Assembly (NCBI GenBank): GCA_024403935.1
Contig: JAKSQV010000007.1
Coordinates: 1 to 56,811, forward strand
Direction of reading: 5' to 3'
Length of the DNA stretch: 56,811 bases
Origin: Ruminococcus sp.
GTDB lineage: Bacteria; Bacillota; Clostridia; Oscillospirales; Ruminococcaceae
In this document: positions 1 through 8,818 of the stretch, in pieces
Position numbering within the stretch: the stretch's first letter is position 1
Layout: every line of letters begins with the position of its first letter
Translations under genes and position numbers: made by a program
The notes under the pieces: model-generated
Databases searched by the model: none
Told to the model about the DNA's origin: nothing
What the model saw: the letters and a program-made list of their open reading frames with translations, nothing else

Positions 1-102
1 GTTCGGCGACTTAATTATTATATCACGTCTTTCGCCTCTTGTCAACTAAAAGAAACGCTGTGGAATATTCTTGTTTTTGTTTATATTTACCATCGTTAGG
101 GT

Positions 103-135
103 AAAAATAAGGTGCAGCCAAAGCTGCACCTTATT
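103..135 (-). terminator. Rho-independent terminator after the 141-812 pilin gene
   Basis: A perfect 13-bp stem (106-118 with 123-135, loop of 4) is followed on the minus strand by a run of T. It begins 5 bases past the pilin stop codon. The first 100 bases of the window hold no gene that I can support. Confidence 0.85.
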
Positions 136-140
136 GTCCA

Positions 141-812
141 TTATGTCACATCCGAGGTATCGAGATCAAAGTACTGCATTTTTGCACCCTGAGCTTTATC
201 CTTCCTGATGTCACTTGCCTTGATCTTTCCAAGCTCATCTATCTTGTCAAGAGTCGTCGGGTAAGAGCCCAAGAAGCTGTCATTCGCATAACGTGCCGAA
301 ACAACCGACTGAACAATGTAGTCCTTTACATAGAATTTGTAGACCATATCGTCGTCAACTATCTTTCTTATACTTTTTCCGATCTTCTCATCCCACGCGT
401 CAATGGCAAGCAGAGCAAACTGTGCAGATGTATAACCCGCATTATCAGCATCAAGCTTATTTCCATCAGCATCGCAACGATAACCTGTCACGCCGTTCCA
501 GTAGTAGTACCACTCATTCTCAGCATCAACACCGGGAATAGTTGAATAGAGATGCTTAAGTGCAAGATCCTTTTCTTCCGAGGTAGAGCTTGAATCGTTA
601 TATACAGCTAAATATTTACGCTCAGAGAAGTTCAAATCTGTAACAACGGACTGAGCAGCATTAAAAATAGTCTTTGCCTTGTTATTCTGAGTTCTTGTAC
701 GGCTGCGCTGTACAAAATATCCCCACGACGGAATAAGCACACCAACAAGAATGCCCATTATGGCAATAACTATAATAAGTTCGATGAGCGTAAAGCCTTT
801 TTTCGTTCTCAT
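141..812 (-). CDS. Type IV prepilin-like protein (minor pilin)
   Basis: This 223-residue protein has a short basic leader (MRTKKG), then FTLIE and a hydrophobic helix to about residue 30. That is the class III signal cut by prepilin peptidase between Gly6 and Phe7, and Glu at mature position 5 is present. After the helix the protein is soluble and rich in Tyr, Asp and Lys, as in pilin head domains. It has its own near-consensus promoter and terminator, so it is a single-gene unit at the end of the pilus locus. It should be inserted in the membrane, processed by PilD and assembled into the pilus. Whether it is a major or minor subunit cannot be read from the sequence. The pilin call is firm; the role is inferred. 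Confidence 0.9.
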   Translation of the reverse strand: MRTKKGFTLIELIIVIAIMGILVGVLIPSWGYFVQRSRTRTQNNKAKTIFNAAQSVVTDLNFSERKYLAVYNDSSSTSEEKDLALKHLYSTIPGVDAENEWYYYWNGVTGYRCDADGNKLDADNAGYTSAQFALLAIDAWDEKIGKSIRKIVDDDMVYKFYVKDYIVQSVVSARYANDSFLGSYPTTLDKIDELGKIKASDIRKDKAQGAKMQYFDLDTSDVT

Positions 813-853
813 AAGACAAACCTCCCAACCAGCTATGATTATGAGCTAAACAT

Positions 854-882
854 ATTATAGCAAAATATTCACAATTTGTCAA
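854..882 (-). promoter_or_regulatory. Sigma-A type promoter for the 141-812 pilin gene
   Basis: On the minus strand TTGACA (877-882) and TATAAT (854-859) are 17 bp apart, and TGC just upstream of the -10 makes it an extended -10. It lies about 45 bases from the start codon. Confidence 0.85.
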
Positions 883-934
883 TAAAATAGCGAGATAAAA
901 ACTTACCAATTTTTCGCACATATTCTTGTGCATT

Positions 935-2095
935 TCATTCAAGAAGTTCTAATGCTTTTTTAAGCTGTACATCGTCATTTGTACCGATAAGTGAACCGTC
1001 CATTTTCACTTCTACGTCAGGAGCAATTCCCACGCCGTGCCAGTTCTCCCAGTCACCTACTGTAAAACTCCCTGCAACATAACAAAGCTGTCCGCCGTCG
1101 CTAAGGTCGGCATAATTCTGAAAAACTCCCTTACCGAATGTGTTTGCGCCAACCATAACAGCATCAAGATTCTGTACAATATTCGCGCAAAATATCTCAG
1201 CCGCGCTCGCTGTATGTTCATTGACAAGAAGTACAATCTTCTTATCAGCAAAATCTCCATTTCCCTCAGTTGAAAGTTCTTCGGTTTTCCCTGTATAATA
1301 ATTCTTCGTCACCTGAGCTTCTCCGCCTATACGAGCTGCCCACTCCATAGATACCTCGCCATCGCCTCCGGGATTATTTCTAAGGTCAATAATTATTTTT
1401 TTACAATCAGTAAGAGCTTTTACACTCTGGTCATATTGACCGCCACCATACTGACTAAATTTGTTGATTTTAAGAATTCCAAATTCCTGTTCAATTTCAT
1501 GCTCCACATAATTTTTGTACACATGGTCACGAATAAATTCAATATCAAATTCCTTGCCGTCACGTCTCACAGTCAGAGTAACCTTTGTATCCTGTTTTCC
1601 AAGGAGTTTATTAGCAATATTCTCATATTTTGTTTCACTGACAGATACCCCATCAATCGCAATAATAACATCCATCTCTCTGATGCCCTGCTTATAAGCA
1701 GCAAGTCCTGACGTTACTTCGGTTATGAGAATATTGCCGTCGTCAGCAATGTCTATTTGAAAGCCGCTTGCTTCGGCAGTACCCGACGTATTTACATACG
1801 ATGTCATATATTCAGTCTCGCTGCCGCCAGAAGCTATATCATAATAAGTAGTATACTTGTCGCCGCCCTCGTGCAGATAGCCATTTATCATTCCATCTTC
1901 TGCGGCTTTCTTATCAAAATCCGGATCGCCCTTTTCCGCAAGTATTTTCTCACAATCAGCTATTGCCTTTGTTTGCTTGCTGTATTTAAACATCTCAGGC
2001 GAGCTCAGATACAAACCGCCATACATCGCCCCCGCACCTAAAGCGGCAGCTATTATGGCTACAGCAATTTTTGATGAAATATCGTTGTTCTTCAT
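935..2095 (-). CDS. S41 family C-terminal processing peptidase with PDZ domain
   Basis: This is a membrane-anchored serine protease of the CtpA/CtpB type. After a short basic start there is one transmembrane helix (about residues 10-30), then a PDZ domain (around ITEVTSGLAAYKQGIREMDV) and the S41 catalytic domain. The nucleophile serine is in NEHTASAAEIF and the general-base lysine in TFGKGVF; the LRNNPGG signature is also present. I chose the ATG at 2095 because AGGTGA lies just upstream and the longer reading frame to 2173 would run through a terminator. It sits between two pilin genes in the same orientation, so a role in trimming or quality control of exported pilus parts is possible. That role is inferred from position only. 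Confidence 0.88.
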   Translation of the reverse strand: MKNNDISSKIAVAIIAAALGAGAMYGGLYLSSPEMFKYSKQTKAIADCEKILAEKGDPDFDKKAAEDGMINGYLHEGGDKYTTYYDIASGGSETEYMTSYVNTSGTAEASGFQIDIADDGNILITEVTSGLAAYKQGIREMDVIIAIDGVSVSETKYENIANKLLGKQDTKVTLTVRRDGKEFDIEFIRDHVYKNYVEHEIEQEFGILKINKFSQYGGGQYDQSVKALTDCKKIIIDLRNNPGGDGEVSMEWAARIGGEAQVTKNYYTGKTEELSTEGNGDFADKKIVLLVNEHTASAAEIFCANIVQNLDAVMVGANTFGKGVFQNYADLSDGGQLCYVAGSFTVGDWENWHGVGIAPDVEVKMDGSLIGTNDDVQLKKALELLE

Positions 2096-2107
2096 TTTTT
2101 CACCTAC

Positions 2108-2140
2108 AAAAGAAACCTCTCTCCCGAAGGAGAGAGGTTT
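2108..2140 (-). terminator. Rho-independent terminator after the abundant-type pilin gene
   Basis: A perfect 12-bp stem (2113-2124 with 2129-2140) is closed by a UUCG tetraloop on the minus strand and followed by CTTTT. It separates the pilin gene from the S41 peptidase, whose start is 18 bases further on. Read-through, or a promoter I did not see, must supply the peptidase message. Confidence 0.85.
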
Positions 2141-2182
2141 TCCATTAAGATTTAAATCTAACGTTTCAGACAATTAACCAGC

Positions 2183-2785
2183 TTATTTAATCATGCCCTG
2201 GAGTTTCGCATAATCGGAATTTGCAGTAGCAGCAAGCGTACCAGCCTGATCCGCTTTGCCTGTTCCCTTAACGCCTGATGCTACAGCGATAGCATCTTTC
2301 AGAGCAAGACCAACCTTATTGGAGTAGCCCTCGTAAGTATCAGTTGTAACTACGCCGCCGGGATATGTACCTGTGTAAGTGCTGTCTGTTCTGCCAGCGA
2401 AAGCGATACATCCGCCGCCCTTAAGAGCAGCCTGACCTTCCTTAACCTTGGATATGTCAGCGAAGAAGTTGCTAACCTTAGCTGTGAAACGCGTGAGAAC
2501 ATCTGAGTTAGTGATAACGTCAGTAGCTGCGGTATCTGCGCTCCATGCTGTACCACTCCATTTAAGGATGTAGAGACCGCCTACGTCAATACCCTCTTCG
2601 TCAAGCTCTGTAAGAGCTGAGTTGATGCCCTTGTATACGGAAGAAGCAGCAGAGTTAGCAGAGCTAATCTTAGACTTTCTTACATAACCGAGCATTGTGG
2701 GTACGAGGATAGCTGCGAGAACACCGATGATAGCGATAACAACGATGAGCTCAATAAGGGTAAAACCTTTCTTTGTTGTTTTCAT
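2183..2785 (-). CDS. Type IV pilin, probable major subunit
   Basis: The 200-residue product has leader MKTTKKG, then FTLIELIVVIAIIGVLAAIL, a textbook type IVa pilin N-terminus with Glu5. The rest is small-residue rich (Ala, Gly, Ser, Thr), typical of an abundant secreted subunit. It has the strongest expression signals of all pilin genes here: a TTGACA/TATACT promoter, an 85-nt leader, an AAAGGAGG ribosome site and its own terminator. I infer that it is the main pilin, PilA-like. The gene lies downstream of pilB-pilT in the same orientation but is transcribed separately. The pilin family is certain; being the major subunit is inferred. Confidence 0.92.
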   Translation of the reverse strand: MKTTKKGFTLIELIVVIAIIGVLAAILVPTMLGYVRKSKISSANSAASSVYKGINSALTELDEEGIDVGGLYILKWSGTAWSADTAATDVITNSDVLTRFTAKVSNFFADISKVKEGQAALKGGGCIAFAGRTDSTYTGTYPGGVVTTDTYEGYSNKVGLALKDAIAVASGVKGTGKADQAGTLAATANSDYAKLQGMIK

Positions 2786-2832
2786 AATAGAAAACCTCCT
2801 TTATAATTTTTTTGTGCTAACGCACGTTTCAT
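2782..2832 (-). other. Possible 16-codon leader peptide overlapping the pilin start
   Basis: In the 5' leader of the pilin mRNA an ATG at 2832 opens a 16-codon frame (MKRALAQKNYKGGFLL) whose TGA overlaps the pilin ATG as ATGA. No good ribosome site precedes it, so it may be chance. If translated it would couple to pilin translation. Confidence 0.25.
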
Positions 2833-2876
2833 TTTGGGTTGGGTTCTTTTTGTCCCCTTCCCTCTCCTGTGATTAT

Positions 2877-2905
2877 AGTATAGCATTTCATTCATAAATT
2901 GTCAA
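2877..2905 (-). promoter_or_regulatory. Promoter of the abundant-type pilin gene
   Basis: Minus strand TTGACA (2900-2905) and TATACT (2877-2882) have a 17-bp spacer and a TGC extended -10. The transcript would have a leader of about 85 nt. The rest of the gap up to the pilT terminator (2906-3222) is AT-rich and I see no gene in it. Confidence 0.85.
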
Positions 2906-3223
2906 TAGAATCCCGAAAATTAATTCATCAAAAATGCATTTTTTACATCAAAACGGTAAATAGGCACTTATTTTACGCCCTTTTCGTCACAATGCACAAC
3001 GTTCTGTGAACTAATTAAGATTTATGACTTTGAATTGTACCGTCTGTATTATTTTCCTTAAATATTATGCCCCTCAATCAATGACAAAATGGTTAACAAA
3101 TGGTTACAGCCCACTGTTTCGGGAAGTATCTGAACCGTAATTCAAATACGAGATGTTATTTTTACCACTTCTATTACATTTGGTCAAAGCCAGGATTTGT
3201 TCACAGTCTATTCATATTTGTCC

Positions 3224-3256
3224 AAAAAACTATCCCCTGCAATACGCAGAGGATAG
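3224..3256 (-). terminator. Terminator of the pilB-pilT unit
   Basis: An 11-bp stem with one G-U pair (3230-3240 with 3246-3256) is followed on the minus strand by six T. It lies 21 bases past the pilT stop. Confidence 0.85.
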
Positions 3257-3277
3257 AAAGTGTGAATATTCTGTTAA

Positions 3278-4399
3278 TTACTCTGCTGACTGGCTCATTA
3301 CACTCATGCCGCCTGAGGGTGAACCGCCCATCTGTGTGAGGAAGCGGTAGAACTCCTGCTTATCCTGGCACTTGTCAAGAGCGTCAACTTCATTGATAAC
3401 GTTCTTGTATACGAGACGTGCAAGCTCCTGGTCGAGGGACATCATGCCCTGCTGCTTACCTGTCTGAATAGCAGACTGGATAAGGTGGATCTTGTTATCA
3501 CGAATCATAGCTGAAATAGCATCTGTAACGTTAAGGATTTCCATAACAGCGATACGTCCTGTACCGTCCTTCTTCGGGATAAGTGTCTGGGAAATGATAC
3601 CTACGAGGTTGTTAGCGAGCTGAGTTCTGATCTGCTGCTGCTGGTGCTCGGGGTAAACGTCGATGATACGGTTGATAGTATCAGCCGCAGATGTTGTATG
3701 AAGTGTTGACATTACGAGATGTCCTGTTTCGGCAGCGGTTACGGCAGCCTGAATCGTCTCGAAGTCACGCATTTCTCCTACGAGGATTACATCGGGGTCC
3801 TCACGGAGGGCAGCTCTGAGAGCGAGTGCGAAGTTCGGTACATCGTCGCCGATCTCACGCTGGTTGACCATACATCTCTTGTGGTCGTGTACGTACTCGA
3901 TAGGATCCTCAACTGTGATAACGTGAGCACTTCTGTTGAGGTTTACGAAGTCGATCATGCCTGCGAGAGTTGTCGACTTACCTGAACCGGTAGGACCTGT
4001 TACAAGAACGAGTCCACGGGGACGCATTGAGAAGTCAGCAAGTATCGGAGGAAGCATGAGGTCCTCAAGAGTAGGAATATCGTTGCGGAGAAGACGGATA
4101 GCGATAGCAGGCTTGCCCTTCTGGAAGTATACGTTTACACGGTGACGGTAACCGCTCTTTGTCTGGAAGGAGAAGTCAGTATCGTGGTGGTTATTGATAG
4201 AGGTCTGCTGAGCCTCGTTGGTCATCTGGTTGACTATATCGAGTATTTCCTCCTCGTCCATTTCGGGATACTGTGAACGCATTGTTCTGAGAGTACCGTT
4301 AAGACGTACAACAGGAGCGATAGCATTTGTGAAGTGAAGGTCAGAGCAGCCGAGGAGACGAACCTCGTCAAGTATTGTATGAATATTGATTATACCCAT
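3278..4399 (-). CDS. pilT: Type IV pilus retraction ATPase PilT
   Basis: PilT is the cytoplasmic hexameric ATPase that depolymerises pili and drives twitching. The 373-residue protein has the family length. Walker A GPTGSGKST is at residues 135-143, Walker B DVILVGE at about 203-209, and the His box GHLVMSTLHT at 226-235. The C-terminal stretch AISAMIRDNKIHLIQSAIQT followed by GMMSLDQ matches the PilT retraction motif region, and there is no four-cysteine zinc site, which argues against a second PilB. The ATG is preceded by AGGAGG. It follows pilB after 32 bases and ends at a terminator, so pilB and pilT form a two-gene unit for extension and retraction. Confidence 0.95.
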   Translation of the reverse strand: MGIINIHTILDEVRLLGCSDLHFTNAIAPVVRLNGTLRTMRSQYPEMDEEEILDIVNQMTNEAQQTSINNHHDTDFSFQTKSGYRHRVNVYFQKGKPAIAIRLLRNDIPTLEDLMLPPILADFSMRPRGLVLVTGPTGSGKSTTLAGMIDFVNLNRSAHVITVEDPIEYVHDHKRCMVNQREIGDDVPNFALALRAALREDPDVILVGEMRDFETIQAAVTAAETGHLVMSTLHTTSAADTINRIIDVYPEHQQQQIRTQLANNLVGIISQTLIPKKDGTGRIAVMEILNVTDAISAMIRDNKIHLIQSAIQTGKQQGMMSLDQELARLVYKNVINEVDALDKCQDKQEFYRFLTQMGGSPSGGMSVMSQSAE

Positions 4400-4431
4400 T
4401 GTGTATTCCTCCTAATATTAATATGTATAGA

Positions 4432-6111
4432 TCAAACAGAGAATGTGGATCTTACGAGCTCATCAATAGAGGTCTCACCTGCCTGAACAAGCTCAGAAGC
4501 GTTGTCACGGAGGAGCTTTGTGCCGTTCGCCTTAGCAGCGGCCTCGATCTCTTCCTTGCCGCCGCCTGCTGCAATGATAGCAGAAACCTTGGCTGTACAG
4601 TGAATGATCTCGTGGATAGCGGTTCTTCCGCGATAGCCTGTGTTATTGCAGGCCGGACAGCCAACCGGCTCATAGATCTGGATAGATGAAGGAATACCCA
4701 TCAGCTCATTTTCCTCGTCGGTAGACATTCTTGCCTTCTTGCATGAAGGACAGAGAACCTTAACGAGTCGCTGAGCGATAACGCCGATAAGTGAAGTAGC
4801 AACCATGTACGGAGCAACGCCCATATCAACAAGACGTACAACAGTCGAAGCAGCGTCATTGGTATGAAGTGTTGAAAGAACAAGGTGTCCGGTGATAGCG
4901 GCACGGATACCGATATCGGCTGTTTCGGTATCACGCATCTCACCGATCATAACAATATCAGGGTCCTGACGGAGAATTGAACGAAGGGCAGCGGCGAAAG
5001 TCATGCCTGCCTTCTGATTAACCTGACACTGATTGATTCCGTCGATAGCTTTTTCGACAGGGTCTTCAACTGTAACAACGTTTACGTTCGGTCTTGCGAT
5101 CTCACCGAGCGCAGCGTACAGAGTTGTTGTTTTACCTGAACCGGTAGGTCCTGTTACGAGGATAACGCCGTGAGGAACACGGAGCATCGACTCGAAGAGC
5201 TGGTAGTTGTAGTCTGACATACCGAGGTCTGTGATCTTACGGAGAGCGATCTGTCCGGTTGAAAGGATACGGATAACGATCTTTTCGCCGTGTACCATAG
5301 GAAGTGACGAAACACGGACATCGAGGGTGTTGCCGTCAACGACCTGTGTGAAACGTCCGTCCTGAGGGATACGCTTCTCGGCGATGTTCATACCGCTTAT
5401 AAGCTTGAAACGTGTTGTAAGTGCGCTGTGAACTGCTGCAGAAATGTTCATCAGTTCAACGAGATCGCCGTTAACACGGATACGAATTCTTGTATACTTG
5501 TCGAACGGCTCGATATGAATATCGGTAGCGTCCGCTCTGAATGAGTTTTCAACGATTGTAGTAGCAAGCTTAACGATAGGAGCACTCTCTACACGGTCAT
5601 TAGACTCCTGATCCTCGATCGAGCCGCCGAGGTCACCTGCCATAGCAGTAACACCCTCGAGCACGCTGTCAACGTTCTGCATTGAATAGCACTTGCCTAT
5701 TGCCTTGTTGATTGCGGAAGTAGTAGCGAGAACAGGAACAGTATCCATACCTGTCGATACCTTGATATCTTCCAGAACGATAAAGTTTACAGGATCATTT
5801 GTCGCAACAGTGAGACGCTTACCTGTAATAGCGATAGCGATTACCGTATGCTTCCTTGCGAGTGCCTCAGGAACCTTCTGAACGGCTTCTGTGTTGATGT
5901 CAGTGTTGTCGAGATCAACATACTGAACTCTCAGCTTTCCTGCAAGAGCCTTTGTGAAGTTAATCTCAGTCATAAATCCAAGCTCAACAACAACGTCGCC
6001 GAACTTCTTGGCTCCATTTGACTCTTTCTGGGTCGCAAGAACCTTCTGGAGCTGTTCTTCGCTGATCAGCCCCTGACTAACTAAGTAGTCGCCAATTCTC
6101 TCGTTTCTCAT
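4432..6111 (-). CDS. pilB: Type IV pilus assembly ATPase PilB
   Basis: PilB is the extension ATPase that powers pilin addition. The 559-residue protein begins with a GspE/MshEN-type N-terminal domain (about 1-140, starting with RIGDYLVSQGLISEEQL). The RecA-like motor follows, with Walker A GPTGSGKTTT at 321-330, Walker B DPDIVMIGE at 383-391 and the His box GHLVLSTLHT at 408-417. Paired cysteines CPSC (454-457) and CPAC (485-488) form the zinc site typical of PilB/GspE. The start is the ATG at 6111: GGAGG lies 7 bases upstream, whereas the in-frame TTG at 6117 is too close. It is divergent from pilD. Confidence 0.95.
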   Translation of the reverse strand: MRNERIGDYLVSQGLISEEQLQKVLATQKESNGAKKFGDVVVELGFMTEINFTKALAGKLRVQYVDLDNTDINTEAVQKVPEALARKHTVIAIAITGKRLTVATNDPVNFIVLEDIKVSTGMDTVPVLATTSAINKAIGKCYSMQNVDSVLEGVTAMAGDLGGSIEDQESNDRVESAPIVKLATTIVENSFRADATDIHIEPFDKYTRIRIRVNGDLVELMNISAAVHSALTTRFKLISGMNIAEKRIPQDGRFTQVVDGNTLDVRVSSLPMVHGEKIVIRILSTGQIALRKITDLGMSDYNYQLFESMLRVPHGVILVTGPTGSGKTTTLYAALGEIARPNVNVVTVEDPVEKAIDGINQCQVNQKAGMTFAAALRSILRQDPDIVMIGEMRDTETADIGIRAAITGHLVLSTLHTNDAASTVVRLVDMGVAPYMVATSLIGVIAQRLVKVLCPSCKKARMSTDEENELMGIPSSIQIYEPVGCPACNNTGYRGRTAIHEIIHCTAKVSAIIAAGGGKEEIEAAAKANGTKLLRDNASELVQAGETSIDELVRSTFSV

Positions 6112-6171
6112 ATACAAACCTCCGCTTATTTTTTAGAATCCGCTCCATAGGAACAAACTCTTAATTTACAC

Positions 6172-6199
6172 TTGCATTTTGACCTGAATATGATATAAT
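6172..6199 (+). promoter_or_regulatory. Extended -10 promoter for pilD
   Basis: TTGCAT (6172-6177) and TATAAT (6194-6199) are 16 bp apart, with TGA before the -10. It lies in the 129-base gap between pilB and pilD. Confidence 0.7.
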
Positions 6200-6240
6200 A
6201 AGTATATCAAATTCTGAATGAAAAGGAGTGTGGAAAAACC

Positions 6241-7080
6241 ATGTTTGGATTTGAAGATATGCTTCACAGCGAATTTACTGATCTGCCCTTCAAAATCATG
6301 TTTTTATCCATCGTATTTCTCTTCGGCATCTGTATCGGCAGCTTTCTGAATGTCGTCATACTGCGTCTGCCGCGGCACGAATCTCTCATCAAACGCTCAT
6401 CGCACTGTATGACCTGCGGAACCAAGATAAGACCTATTGACCTTATCCCCGTCCTCAGCTGGATCATTCTGAGAGGAAAATGTCATTCCTGCGGCGAAAA
6501 GATATCTGTCCGATACCCCATCGTCGAGTCGCTCAACGGCATTCTTTATATTCTGACTTTCATTGTGCTGGATATAAATGCTAAAGCCATAATAACCTGC
6601 GTTCTTATGTCGCTGCTCATCGTCATCGCGTTCATGGACTGGGACACACAGGAAATCGACTTGATAATCGTCGGACTCATCCTGCTACTTGCAGTGCCTG
6701 CTGCGATATTTACAGATGATGTTGAACTGAAGCACCGTATCATCGGCGCACTCATCATAAGCGTGCCCTTCTTTGTTATAGGAGAGGTAAGCCGTCCGAT
6801 AATCAAAAAGAAATTCGGAGAAGATTTCCGCGCGATTGAGCTTGGCGATACGCTGCTCATGTTCGCTGCCGGCGCACTCCTCGGAACGCGGGCTGTTATC
6901 GTTTCAGCATTGATTGGTATTATCACTGCCGCAATCGGCGGAGTGATAAGTAAAAAGGTTACAAAGGAATCAAAGTTTGCTTTCGGACCTTATCTTTCGA
7001 TCGGTATTGCAGCGGCAATGCTCTGGGGCAACAAAATTGCCGACTGGTACATTACCCTGCTTACATACAAGCCCGAATGA
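6241..7080 (+). CDS. pilD: Prepilin peptidase / N-methyltransferase
   Basis: This A24-family membrane protease removes the leader of prepilins at the cytoplasmic face and usually methylates the new N-terminus. The 279-residue protein opens with a helix (about 19-40) leading into GSFLNVVILRLPR. It has the four-cysteine zinc motif CMTC (56-59) and CHSC (81-84) of the methyltransferase region, then several helices. Catalytic aspartates are expected at the DWD/EID cluster (133-140) and at Asp203 in ELGDTLL, where the usual GxGD has Glu for the first Gly. It is the only pilus gene on the plus strand here, divergent from pilB and closed by a terminator. It should process all five prepilin-like proteins of the locus. 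Confidence 0.95.
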   Translation: MFGFEDMLHSEFTDLPFKIMFLSIVFLFGICIGSFLNVVILRLPRHESLIKRSSHCMTCGTKIRPIDLIPVLSWIILRGKCHSCGEKISVRYPIVESLNGILYILTFIVLDINAKAIITCVLMSLLIVIAFMDWDTQEIDLIIVGLILLLAVPAAIFTDDVELKHRIIGALIISVPFFVIGEVSRPIIKKKFGEDFRAIELGDTLLMFAAGALLGTRAVIVSALIGIITAAIGGVISKKVTKESKFAFGPYLSIGIAAAMLWGNKIADWYITLLTYKPE

Positions 7081-7105
7081 ACTTAAAAAAAGCAAAAATA
7101 AATCA

Positions 7106-7142
7106 CAGGCAGCAGCAATAAATACTGCTGCCTGCTTTTTTT
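7106..7142 (+). terminator. Terminator after pilD
   Basis: A perfect 10-bp GC-rich stem (7106-7115 with 7125-7134) is followed by C and seven T. It sits between the convergent pilD and minor pilin genes. On the minus strand the following T-run is weaker. Confidence 0.85.
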
Positions 7143-7147
7143 ATTGC

Positions 7148-8410
7148 TTATTTGTATTTGATAGGGCTGGGAGAAACTTCATCGGGAAGAGCATAGATAA
7201 TGTAGATATTATTGCTGTCCACAGCTGAATTCTTATCCTTTGTATCAATTACTTCAAACGTTTTGCCATTATAGTCTAAAGGATCAATTTCAGTTATCAT
7301 AAACTTTCCATCAACATCAACTTTATTGACAACGGTCTCTGTGCCTGTGAAAGTATTCTGAACGTGCTTGAAATATCTTTCATCTTTTTCATTCTCTGTT
7401 GCCATGCAATTTCTCAGACTCAAACTTGTAGTAGTCATATAGGAGGGCGATTTGAATACCGGAACTGATATACCTGAACCTACTCCTGTTGAATACTCAG
7501 CATCAATCATGTTCTTTCCCTTAGCATTATTCTGATATGCAATAACATTAAGTGCAAACTTATATCCTTCAGCGGACATATCATTACCGTCTCCGTCCTT
7601 CATCTTAACTATACGGCTGTAATAGAAGTTTTCGCTTGTAGGAAGCTCATCATCCGTTGCAATTTCAGTATAATCAGAAAGCTGATTCGGGGTGATAGGC
7701 TCAAGCTGGTTGAAACCGTAATCATAATAATAAGAATAGTCGGTAAAATGCTCAGGATTAAGTATCATATGGAAGGAGTCATCCACTTCTTTTATCTCTG
7801 CTCTTGGGAAACTGCCTGTGGGACAATCAATCTCATCTGACACCAAATGAATATTCTCAGCCTCGTCATCATATTTCAATATAACTGACTCTTTTTCAAA
7901 TACTCTTTCTGATGCTACCACACCCGTTGTATCGGTAGGGTCAGGATAGAATGTGTATTGTACCGGGCAGCTGTCTCCTGCTCTGAAGGTATAGGTTCTC
8001 TCATATGCCACGCCTGGCTTATCATCGGAATCAGGCATATTATCATTATAAAGGCTGAGTACATGAATCTTTCCTTTCAGAGGAGTGCCATCATCAGCAA
8101 GTGCATTGTCGAAGAAGTCATCAGCAAATGCCTGAACGGCTTCCTTCTCACTTATAACTGCATAATCTCCCCTGTTGCCGTAATCTCCCTTATATACTCT
8201 TATGAATTTTGAATAGCGAACAGACTTATCAATATAGTCGCCGATATTATCAACATACGAAGCTGTACGCTCTCTAACAGATGTCTTGGTCATCAGCTTT
8301 GATACAGGATCAACGAATGACATAACAAGAGTCAGGATAATACTGAATACAGCAAGTACTATCAGGAGCTCAACAAGGGTAAAGCCCTTTTGTTTCCTTT
8401 TGATTTTCAA
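7148..8410 (-). CDS. Prepilin-like protein, large minor pilin
   Basis: This product of about 420 residues starts with the basic leader MKIKRKQKG, then FTLVELLIVLAVFSIILTLV, so it has a prepilin cleavage site and Glu5. The soluble part is long for a pilin (about 380 residues) and rich in Asp, Tyr and Ser. The start is uncertain: GTG at 8419 overlaps the AGGGGG ribosome site, while TTG at 8410 is 8 bases from it and gives a normal leader length. It is the last gene of the pilC operon, 18 bases after the small pilin, and probably belongs to a pilus-initiating tip complex (PilW/GspJ-like position). The function of the head domain is unknown. Confidence 0.85.
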   Translation of the reverse strand: MKIKRKQKGFTLVELLIVLAVFSIILTLVMSFVDPVSKLMTKTSVRERTASYVDNIGDYIDKSVRYSKFIRVYKGDYGNRGDYAVISEKEAVQAFADDFFDNALADDGTPLKGKIHVLSLYNDNMPDSDDKPGVAYERTYTFRAGDSCPVQYTFYPDPTDTTGVVASERVFEKESVILKYDDEAENIHLVSDEIDCPTGSFPRAEIKEVDDSFHMILNPEHFTDYSYYYDYGFNQLEPITPNQLSDYTEIATDDELPTSENFYYSRIVKMKDGDGNDMSAEGYKFALNVIAYQNNAKGKNMIDAEYSTGVGSGISVPVFKSPSYMTTTSLSLRNCMATENEKDERYFKHVQNTFTGTETVVNKVDVDGKFMITEIDPLDYNGKTFEVIDTKDKNSAVDSNNIYIIYALPDEVSPSPIKYK

Positions 8411-8428
8411 AAACAACACCCCCTGAAC

Positions 8429-8806
8429 TTAAGTAGTTGCATCCGGCTTAATATTTTCAACAAACTTCATATTGAGATTTCCGCCAACCTCATTGTCAAT
8501 TGGTGCATCAGGATCGACGACAGAATAGCCCTTTCCAACAAGTTCCACATTTCCGTTGACAGTAATGCGAATATCGCTATCTGCAGTGCTGAGCTCATTC
8601 GCTGAACCGGTGTAACCCGATTCAGCAATCGGAGCCTGAACTGATACTTTTTTATTGACATTATTTGAAGATCTGATGTAAGCATTAACAGCCGAAGCTG
8701 CTGCTACAAGCAGCACCGTCATAATTGCTACGACAGCCAGCGATATAATGATCTCAACAAGAGTCATGCCCTTGAGCGACTTCTTTTTAGTTTTAGTCTC
8801 GTTCAT
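8429..8806 (-). CDS. Small minor pilin
   Basis: The 125-residue protein has leader MNETKTKKKSLKG, then MTLVEIIISLAVVAIMTVLLV, i.e. methionine at mature position 1 and Glu5 kept. The remaining 80 residues are short for a pilin head and Asn/Asp rich. The spacing to its neighbours (12 and 18 bases) shows one operon with the large PilX-like gene and the following minor pilin. By analogy with pseudopilin sets it probably forms part of the tip complex; its exact equivalent (PilV, GspI or other) cannot be assigned. Confidence 0.85.
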   Translation of the reverse strand: MNETKTKKKSLKGMTLVEIIISLAVVAIMTVLLVAAASAVNAYIRSSNNVNKKVSVQAPIAESGYTGSANELSTADSDIRITVNGNVELVGKGYSVVDPDAPIDNEVGGNLNMKFVENIKPDATT

Positions 8807-8818
8807 ATATATCCCTCC

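Noticed and set aside
2096..2173. N-terminal extension of the S41 protease to 2173
   Set aside because: The extension would translate the terminator hairpin, while ATG 2095 has a ribosome site and leads straight into the membrane anchor.
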